Part shown: positions 52,576-57,662 of the stretch, one piece after another
Position numbering within the stretch: position 1 is the first letter of the stretch
How the letters are laid out: each line of letters starts with the position of its first letter
From: CAYTGR01 sp964437445
GTDB lineage: Bacteria > Chloroflexota > Anaerolineae > B4-G1 > SLSP01
NCBI GenBank assembly: GCA_964437445.1
Contig: CAYTGR010000031.1
Span: 1-57,662 of the forward strand
Reading direction: 5' to 3'
DNA: 57,662 bases
Notes under the pieces: model-generated
Database searches by the model: none
Seen by the model: only the letters and a program-made list of their open reading frames with translations
Told to the model about the DNA's origin: nothing
Translations under genes and position numbers: made by a program

Positions 52576-53517
52576 ATGGCCGATCAAACCATATGGGCAT
52601 TTTCAGAGAAGCCGGCGCTGCTGGCAGAATTGATCGCCGGGGCGCGTCAATTGAGCGGCGCCGCGGCCGCGGTCGTCGTCGGGCCACGGGCGCTGTGCGA
52701 ACAGGCCCTCGCCGCCGGGGCCGACCGGGTCTACTGGCTGGGTGAGACCTCAGACACCCGCCTGGTGGAGGACTATGTGCCAACGCTGGCAGCGCTGGTC
52801 ACGGAGCAACCACCGGCGGCCCTGCTCATCGGCGCTACCAAGCGCGGAAAGGCGGTAGCCGGCCGGTTAGCGGCCCGCCTGGGCACGAGCACCATCACCG
52901 ATGTCAAACGGTTGAGCGGGGAGCCGGGCAGCTACCAGGCCGAGCATCTGATCTTTGGCGGTGGAGCCGTCCGCACCGAGCAGCCGCACGGGCTGCTACT
53001 CTGTACCGTGGGCCAGGCCGCCTTTGAGCCGCTTCCCCCGGCGCCAGGCCGAACAGGCCCCGTGGTGGAAGTTCCCTTCGTTGCCCCTCCCTGGCAGCTC
53101 CAGCTGCGCGAACGCAAAGAGAAACCGCCGGCGTCGGTCAACCTGGCGGCCGCCAAGCGGGTCGTCTGCCCGGGGCGCGGGCTGGCAAAGGAGGAAGACC
53201 TGGCACTGATGCGCGAGCTGGCGCAGCTGCTGGAAGCCGAGATCGGCTGCACCCGCCCGCTGGCGGAGGGGCTGAACTGGCTGCCGCGCGAGCGCTACAT
53301 CGGCGTCTCCGGTGCGAACCTCAAGGCCGATCTCTACATCGGCATCGGCGTCTCCGGGCAGGTTCAGCACACCGTCGGCATCAGCGAAGCGCATGTCGTG
53401 GTGGCAATCAACAAAGACAAAACGGCCGCCATCTTCCAACAGGCCGACTACGGCATCGTCGGCGATCTCTACACGGTGGTGCCGGCGCTCATCAAGGCGC
53501 TCCAGGCGCGGAAGTGA
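52576..53517 (+). CDS. fixB: FixB-like ETF alpha subunit of the Cai/Fix island
   Basis: The 313-residue protein has a short N-terminal domain and the C-terminal FAD domain. Characteristic segments are V-V-C-P-G-R-G-L-A-K-E-E-D-L near residue 195, C-T-R-P-L-A-E-G-L-N-W, then I-G-V-S-G-Q-V-Q-H and A-I-N-K-D-K-T-A-A-I-F. V-C-P-G-R-G replaces the usual V-S-G-G-R-G of EtfA, as in the carnitine-type FixB. GGAGGCAC precedes the ATG. It binds FAD and passes electrons from FixC or to CaiA, depending on direction. Confidence 0.92.
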   Translation: MADQTIWAFSEKPALLAELIAGARQLSGAAAAVVVGPRALCEQALAAGADRVYWLGETSDTRLVEDYVPTLAALVTEQPPAALLIGATKRGKAVAGRLAARLGTSTITDVKRLSGEPGSYQAEHLIFGGGAVRTEQPHGLLLCTVGQAAFEPLPPAPGRTGPVVEVPFVAPPWQLQLRERKEKPPASVNLAAAKRVVCPGRGLAKEEDLALMRELAQLLEAEIGCTRPLAEGLNWLPRERYIGVSGANLKADLYIGIGVSGQVQHTVGISEAHVVVAINKDKTAAIFQQADYGIVGDLYTVVPALIKALQARK

Positions 53518-53520
53518 GCC

Positions 53521-54813
53521 ATGGACGAAAAATTTGACGCGATCATCGTGGGCGCCGGGCTGGCAGGGAGTGCGGCGGCCTACCGGCTGGCCCAGGCGGG
53601 GCTGGAGGTCGTGCTGGTGGAACGCGGCCCCTACCCCGGCAGCAAAAGCCTGAGCGGTGGCGTGCTCTACGGGCGCGTGCTCTCTGAGCTCATCCCCAAC
53701 TTCTGGGACGAAGCGCCGGTGGAGCGGTTCATCAACAACCAGGTCATCACGTTTATGACCGGGGAAGCCTCGTTCAGTGTGGACTTCAAAACGCAGGCAT
53801 TCAGCGCGCCGCCCTACAACGGCTTCTCGGTGCTCCGGGCCCGGTTTGACCGCTGGCTGGGCGAGAAAGCCGAAGAGGCCGGGGCGATGCTCGTGCCGGG
53901 CATCCGGGTGGATCACCTGCTGCGCGAGGACGGCCGCATCGTTGGGATCGTCGCCGGAGATGAAGAAATGCGCGCGGACGTGGTTATCGCCGCCGACGGC
54001 GCTAACGCCTTCCTGGCACAAGAGGCCGGGCTGCGGGAGCGAATCCCGCCGGCCCATATCGCCGTGGGAGTCAAAGAGCTGATCGGGCTGCCGCGCGAAA
54101 CCGTGGAGGAGCGTTTCCGCCTAACCGGCAATGAGGGAACAGCCTATGCCATCGTCGGCTTTGCCACGCGCGGCGTCTCCGGGGGCGGGTTCCTCTACAC
54201 GAACCTGGAAAGCGTCTCGGTCGGGGTGGTGATGCACCTGGATGACCTGATCCGCCACAACCTCAAACCGGGCGACATCCTGGAGGACTTCCTGGCCCAC
54301 CCCCTGATCGCGCCGCTGATCCGCGGGGGCAAGCTGCTGGAATACGGCGCGCATCTGGTCCCGGAGGCCGGCCTGCAAGGGATGCCACGCCTGGTGACCG
54401 ACGGGTTCCTGGTGGTGGGAGATGCCGCCGGCCTGACCGTGAACAACGGTCTGGTCGTGCGCGGCATGGATTTAGCCATCGGCTCCGGGATCGCCGCTGC
54501 TGAAGCGGTGCTGGCCGCCAAAGAAAAGGGCGACTTCAGCGCCCAGGGCTTGAGTGTCTACCCGCAAAAGCTGGAGGCCAGTTTCGTGATGCAGGATATG
54601 CGCACCTACGCCAACGCGCCCCATTTCATGGAAAACCCGCGGCTCTACGCGGCCTACCCCCAGCTGGCCACGACCTTGATGGCGCAACTCTTCGCCCAGA
54701 CCTCACAACCCAAAGCGCACATCTTACCCACGCTGCTCAAGGCCGTGAAAGAGAGCAAGATCTCGCTGCTTGACCTGGCGTTGGACGGCTGGAAGGGGGT
54801 ACGGACGCTATGA
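53521..54813 (+). CDS. fixC: FixC-like flavoprotein of the Cai/Fix island
   Basis: The 430-residue protein, the same length class as E. coli FixC (about 428), begins D-A-I-I-V-G-A-G-L-A-G-S-A-A-A-Y-R-L-A-Q-A-G. It has G-S-K-S-L-S-G-G-V-L-Y-G-R near residue 42 and V-V-G-D-A-A-G-L-T near 300, both FAD contacts. It links the ETF to FixX and a low-potential or quinone donor. It starts three bases after fixB and overlaps fixX as ATGA. It is about 28 residues shorter than the set 1 FixC and clearly diverged from it. Confidence 0.92.
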   Translation: MDEKFDAIIVGAGLAGSAAAYRLAQAGLEVVLVERGPYPGSKSLSGGVLYGRVLSELIPNFWDEAPVERFINNQVITFMTGEASFSVDFKTQAFSAPPYNGFSVLRARFDRWLGEKAEEAGAMLVPGIRVDHLLREDGRIVGIVAGDEEMRADVVIAADGANAFLAQEAGLRERIPPAHIAVGVKELIGLPRETVEERFRLTGNEGTAYAIVGFATRGVSGGGFLYTNLESVSVGVVMHLDDLIRHNLKPGDILEDFLAHPLIAPLIRGGKLLEYGAHLVPEAGLQGMPRLVTDGFLVVGDAAGLTVNNGLVVRGMDLAIGSGIAAAEAVLAAKEKGDFSAQGLSVYPQKLEASFVMQDMRTYANAPHFMENPRLYAAYPQLATTLMAQLFAQTSQPKAHILPTLLKAVKESKISLLDLALDGWKGVRTL

Positions 54814-55094
54814 ATCGCCTGGGCATCCCCGAAAAACTGGCGCTGGATAAGTACGAACTGGATGAGGGCAATCCTCACATCGTCGTCAACAACGAGATTT
54901 GCCGCCGGCTCTGCAAGGAACGGGCCTGCCTTTTCGTCTGCCCGGCCGGCGTCTACACCGAACAGAACGGCGAGATTATCCCCGAATGGGCCGCCTGCCT
55001 GGAATGCGGGACCTGTCAGGTCGCCTGCCCGCACGAAGCGCTCTCCTGGGTCTACCCGCGCGGCGGTTTCGGGATCATCTATCGCTACGGCTGA
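54810..55094 (+). CDS. fixX: FixX-like ferredoxin of the Cai/Fix island
   Basis: The 94-residue protein has N-P-H-I-V-V near residue 23, then C-x3-C-x4-C-x3-C-P (C-R-R-L-C to C-P-A-G-V-Y) and C-L-E-C-G-T-C-Q-V-A-C-P. It ends Y-P-R-G-G-F-G-I-I-Y-R-Y-G, very close to the E. coli FixX end. Unlike E. coli FixX as I recall it, both Cys sets are complete, so two [4Fe-4S] clusters are likely. It is the last gene of the tightly packed Fix block. Confidence 0.9.
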   Translation: MNRLGIPEKLALDKYELDEGNPHIVVNNEICRRLCKERACLFVCPAGVYTEQNGEIIPEWAACLECGTCQVACPHEALSWVYPRGGFGIIYRYG

Positions 55095-55211
55095 AGCCGC
55101 CCCCAAAAAAGACTGCACCCGGCACAGGTGGCGCAGTAAAAATGTAGGACCAGCTTCAGTTGGCCTCTTGAGCACCACTCATGTCCTATCAGGGAGCTAA
55201 GGGAAGAAACG

Positions 55212-55484
55212 ATGGACGACAACGGGATGGATCGGGTGAAAATCACGGTGCTGAGCATTGCCGGCGAGTGTCAGGCCGGGCACTGCGTGGGCCAGGAAAT
55301 CATCGTGGATAACCTGACGCTCTCCGGTTACCTCTGTCCAGAGGCGCAGCACTCCCTCTGGCCCTGGGTGCAGGTGCTGCGTTTCCGGGGGCAATTCCCC
55401 TGGGGCGACCCCGATGGGGTCACGCTGGCCTGTCCTGACGGGGAAAACCTCGTACGCTTTGAGGTCCGGCGGATCAAACCCTGA
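55212..55484 (+). CDS. TIGR04076 family protein
   Basis: The 90-residue protein reads V-K-I-T-V-L-S-I-A-G-E-C-Q-A-G-H-C-V-G-Q-E, then G-Y-L-C-P-E-A-Q-H-S-L-W-P-W and F-P-W-G-D-P-D-G-V-T, then A-C-P-D-G-E-N. This is the pattern I associate with TIGR04076, a small family of unknown function with conserved Cys and His. Members often accompany anaerobic redox or CoA genes. Four Cys (three in C-x-x-G-H, L-C-P and A-C-P-D contexts) could bind a metal. An ATG 15 bases downstream is an alternative start. Confidence 0.75.
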   Translation: MDDNGMDRVKITVLSIAGECQAGHCVGQEIIVDNLTLSGYLCPEAQHSLWPWVQVLRFRGQFPWGDPDGVTLACPDGENLVRFEVRRIKP

Positions 55485-55509
55485 CCCCCACCGGTCGGTA
55501 CGCAACTGG

Positions 55510-55550
55510 ATGGGCGCGGCTCTGGAGGAGCCGCGCCCATTGCATTTTAG
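55510..55550 (+). terminator. Intrinsic terminator after the TIGR04076 gene
   Basis: ATGGGCGCGGCTC (55510-55522) and GAGCCGCGCCCAT (55528-55540) form a perfect 13-bp stem with loop TGGAG, followed by TGCATTTTAG. It separates the Fix block from the CoA ligase gene. Confidence 0.85.
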
Positions 55551-55568
55551 CCAGTTAAGTTATACAAT
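55540..55568 (+). promoter_or_regulatory. Promoter of the ADP-forming CoA ligase gene
   Basis: TTGCAT (55540-55545), 17 bases, TACAAT (55563-55568). The -35 begins at the last base of the terminator stem. The leader would be about 80 bases. Confidence 0.65.
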
Positions 55569-55652
55569 GAAATTGCTCCACGTCATCCATGTTCAATCCC
55601 TGGTGTGAGATTGCCGGTCAATCAGCGAACATAGCAAAGCAAGGAGGACTGT

Positions 55653-57662
55653 ATGGAACTGGAACGGCTCTTCTATCCCCAGAGCATCGTCGTGGTGGGT
55701 GTTTCCGAAAGCGCCAACAATCTGGCGCGAGCCATTGCCGAGAACCTGCTAAGCTTCAAGTACCCCGGTGCGCTCTACTTCCTCGGCCGGCAACCGGGGA
55801 TGCTCGGTGGCATTCCCATCGTCACCTCCCTGGAGGAACTGCCGGCCGGGATTGACCTGGCCGTCATTTTGACCCCTGCTGCAACCGTACCCGGTTATTT
55901 AGACGCCTGTGGGCAGCACGGCATCCATTACGCCATCATTGAGAGCGGCGGCTTCGGCGAATTTTCAGAAGAGGGCCGGGCGCTTGGCGAGGAATTGGTC
56001 GCCATTGCCCACCGCTGGGGAATGCGCTTCGTCGGCCCCAACTGCATCGGCATCATGAACACCGCCAACGGCATCTGCACCATCTTTGTCAAAACGGAGC
56101 CCGATGAGGTCAAGCCGGGCCGGGTGGCGCTCCTGGCCCAGAGCGGCGGGGTCGTTCTCACCTGCACAGATATGCTCGCCGCGGGTGGCCTGGGAGTCAG
56201 CACCACCGTCAGCGTGGGCAACAAGCTGGACCTCAAGGAAGCCGATTACGTCCGGGCGTTCCTGAGCGATGAGGCGACCCAAATGATTATCCTCTACCTG
56301 GAAAGCGTGGACGACGGTCGCAGCCTGCTGGAGCTGGCCCGGACCGCAGAGAAACCTATCTTAGTCTACAAATCCAACACCGGTGAGGCCAGCGCCCACA
56401 TCGCCCACTCTCACACCGCCGCGCTGGCCAACGACGAGCGCGTGGTGGATGCGGCGTTCCGGCAGGTCGGCATCCTCCGGCCACGCACCTTCCACGAAAT
56501 GGTCACCTTCGCCAAGGGATGCGCCATGCCGCCGGTGCGCGGCAACCGCCTGGCGGTTTTCTCCCGGTCGGGCGGCCATGGGATCGTCGCCGCCGACCTG
56601 GCAAGCGAGTTTGGCTTCACGCTGCCCCCGTTCGCGCCGCCGGTGCTGGAAAAGGCCAAGCCCTTCTTCCGCGCCGCCATCATGGACGAGAACAACCCTC
56701 TGGACCTGGGCACCGTCTTCAACTTTGATGCTTATGCGGTCCTCATTGAGGAAACGCTCCGCACGATGCACCCCGATGCCGTGATGCTGGTCTTCAACTA
56801 CCGGCGGGAGACCAACGCCACGGCGCAACAGGTCGCCGAGACGCTCAAAGCGCTCAGCTGGACTTACGATACTCCCATCGCGCTCTGCTATTTTGCCGAG
56901 ATGCCAGAAATTGCCCGCTTGGAGCGCGAACTGGGCTATCCGGTCTTCGCCGAAGTGTACGACGCGATGGCCGCGCTGGCTGCGGCGCGCGACAGTTACC
57001 TGACGCGGCAAAGCGCCCGGCAGGGCACCACCCCCGAGGCCGACGCACGCGCGGTCGTGCCGCCGGACGCGGCCGAACGCGCCCAGGCGCTCCTGGCCCA
57101 GGCTCAGGGCCGCCCGTTGCTGATCCACGAGGCACTTGCACTCTGCGCCACTTACGGCATCCCGGTCGCGCCGTGGGCGCTGGCCGCCGACGCCGGGGCC
57201 GCGCTCCAGCTGGCGGACCAAGTCGGCTACCCGCTTGCGCTCAAGGTGGTCGCCCCGGAGTTGAGCCACAAATCCGACGTGGGCGGGGTCGCCCTGGACA
57301 TCCAGGATGGCCCGGCCTTGATTGCGGCCATGCAGGCCATGGCGGCGCGCCTGCAAGCGCGCGCCCCCGACGTCACACCGGCTGGCTACCTGCTGCAACG
57401 GATGGTCACGGGCGGGCGCGAGGTTATCCTCGGCGGCAAACGTGACCGCGCCTTTGGCCCGGTGGTCCTCTTCGGGCTGGGCGGCATCTATGTGGAGGTC
57501 TTCAACGACGCGGCACTGCGGGTGGCACCCATCACCCGCGCCGACGCCGCAGCCATGCTGCGCGAACCGCGTGGCAGCCGGCTCCTGCGGGGCGTGCGCG
57601 GTGAGCCCCCCGTCGATCTGGGCGCGCTCGCCGACAACCTGCTGCGGCTCTCGCAACTCATG
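55653..57662 (+). CDS. ADP-forming acyl/acetate-CoA ligase, fused alpha-beta type, 3' truncated by window end
   Basis: The frame is open for 670 codons to the window edge. The N-terminal CoA-binding domain has S-I-V-V-V-G-V-S-E-S near residue 13. Ligase domains follow with V-G-P-N-C-I-G-I-M-N near 130, A-L-L-A-Q-S-G-G-V-V near 165 and I-A-H-S-H-T-A-A-L near 254, the phosphorylated His254 loop. From about residue 485 an ATP-grasp domain starts (A-L-K-V-V-A-P-E-L-S-H-K-S-D-V-G-G-V). Such enzymes couple acid plus CoA plus ATP to acyl-CoA, or make ATP in reverse. Near the Cai/Fix genes it would replace the AMP-forming CaiC. AAGGAGG precedes the ATG at 55653. Confidence 0.92.
   Translation, partial: MELERLFYPQSIVVVGVSESANNLARAIAENLLSFKYPGALYFLGRQPGMLGGIPIVTSLEELPAGIDLAVILTPAATVPGYLDACGQHGIHYAIIESGGFGEFSEEGRALGEELVAIAHRWGMRFVGPNCIGIMNTANGICTIFVKTEPDEVKPGRVALLAQSGGVVLTCTDMLAAGGLGVSTTVSVGNKLDLKEADYVRAFLSDEATQMIILYLESVDDGRSLLELARTAEKPILVYKSNTGEASAHIAHSHTAALANDERVVDAAFRQVGILRPRTFHEMVTFAKGCAMPPVRGNRLAVFSRSGGHGIVAADLASEFGFTLPPFAPPVLEKAKPFFRAAIMDENNPLDLGTVFNFDAYAVLIEETLRTMHPDAVMLVFNYRRETNATAQQVAETLKALSWTYDTPIALCYFAEMPEIARLERELGYPVFAEVYDAMAALAAARDSYLTRQSARQGTTPEADARAVVPPDAAERAQALLAQAQGRPLLIHEALALCATYGIPVAPWALAADAGAALQLADQVGYPLALKVVAPELSHKSDVGGVALDIQDGPALIAAMQAMAARLQARAPDVTPAGYLLQRMVTGGREVILGGKRDRAFGPVVLFGLGGIYVEVFNDAALRVAPITRADAAAMLREPRGSRLLRGVRGEPPVDLGALADNLLRLSQLM

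Noticed and set aside
56361..57656. 431-codon minus-strand frame opposite the CoA ligase gene
   Set aside because: Composition (many His, Gln, Arg) is typical of an antisense shadow in GC-rich DNA; the plus strand encodes a clearly recognised enzyme with catalytic motifs.

Overview
The window looks like a scaffold from a member of the phylum Chloroflexota, probably Anaerolineae-like. This is an inference from high GC, gene style (BMP-type nucleoside transporter, Uma2 protein, TIGR04076 protein, large Pro/Ala/Glu-rich TPR protein) and the absence of any clear proteobacterial or Gram-positive hallmark. I had no database to test it. Three runs of exactly 100 N (13621-13720, 20255-20354, 47963-48062) are scaffold gaps of unknown true length. 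Two of them interrupt genes. No phage, insertion sequence, CRISPR array or rRNA was seen; one tRNA gene (Thr, CGU) is present.

Region 1 (1-11332, minus strand) is a surface-polysaccharide locus read right to left: uridine kinase, a DegT-type sugar aminotransferase, a Uma2 protein, then a tightly overlapping series. That series is glucose-1-phosphate cytidylyltransferase, CDP-glucose 4,6-dehydratase, C-methyltransferase, 3,5-epimerase, sugar reductase/epimerase, CmcI-type methyltransferase, flippase and three family-2 glycosyltransferases. Together they suggest a CDP-activated, C-methylated 6-deoxyhexose built into an exported glycan. Region 2 (11365-14886, minus) holds a ResB-like membrane protein, tRNA-Thr with its own promoter and terminator, an RsmC/RlmG-like methyltransferase and MoeA.

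Region 3 (15158-25680, plus) starts with an opine-type dehydrogenase paired with an unusual B12-binding protein. It continues with a TPR protein carrying about 14 copies of a Pro-Asp/Glu-Trp-Leu motif, Ndk, a GNAT acetyltransferase, a second large TPR protein and a small CoA-binding protein. Region 4 (25841-29439, minus) is a complete EtfBA-FixCX operon. Region 5 (29696-36652, plus) has a zinc-ribbon protein with a CpsC/CpsD-like pair, an RmlA-type nucleotidyltransferase, RNase III and a GH38 alpha-mannosidase. Region 6 (36863-47877) has ClpC, a BMP-family nucleoside ABC transporter, a small membrane protein, endonuclease V and an RsmF-like RNA methyltransferase.

Region 7 (48343-57662, plus) is the most coherent metabolic island. 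It encodes CaiA-like acyl-CoA dehydrogenase, CaiB-like CoA-transferase, a crotonase-family protein and a second full FixABCX set closely resembling the enterobacterial carnitine Fix proteins. A TIGR04076 protein and an ADP-forming CoA ligase follow, cut by the window end. It is probably a pathway that activates a carnitine/crotonobetaine-like acid as its CoA ester and reduces it with ETF-delivered electrons.

The most striking non-genic feature is a family of intergenic arrays of 7- or 8-base units, many folded into long hairpins, at about twelve places. A second, dispersed repeat with core GGCGCTAAAGCGCC occurs three times, with simpler related palindromes elsewhere.
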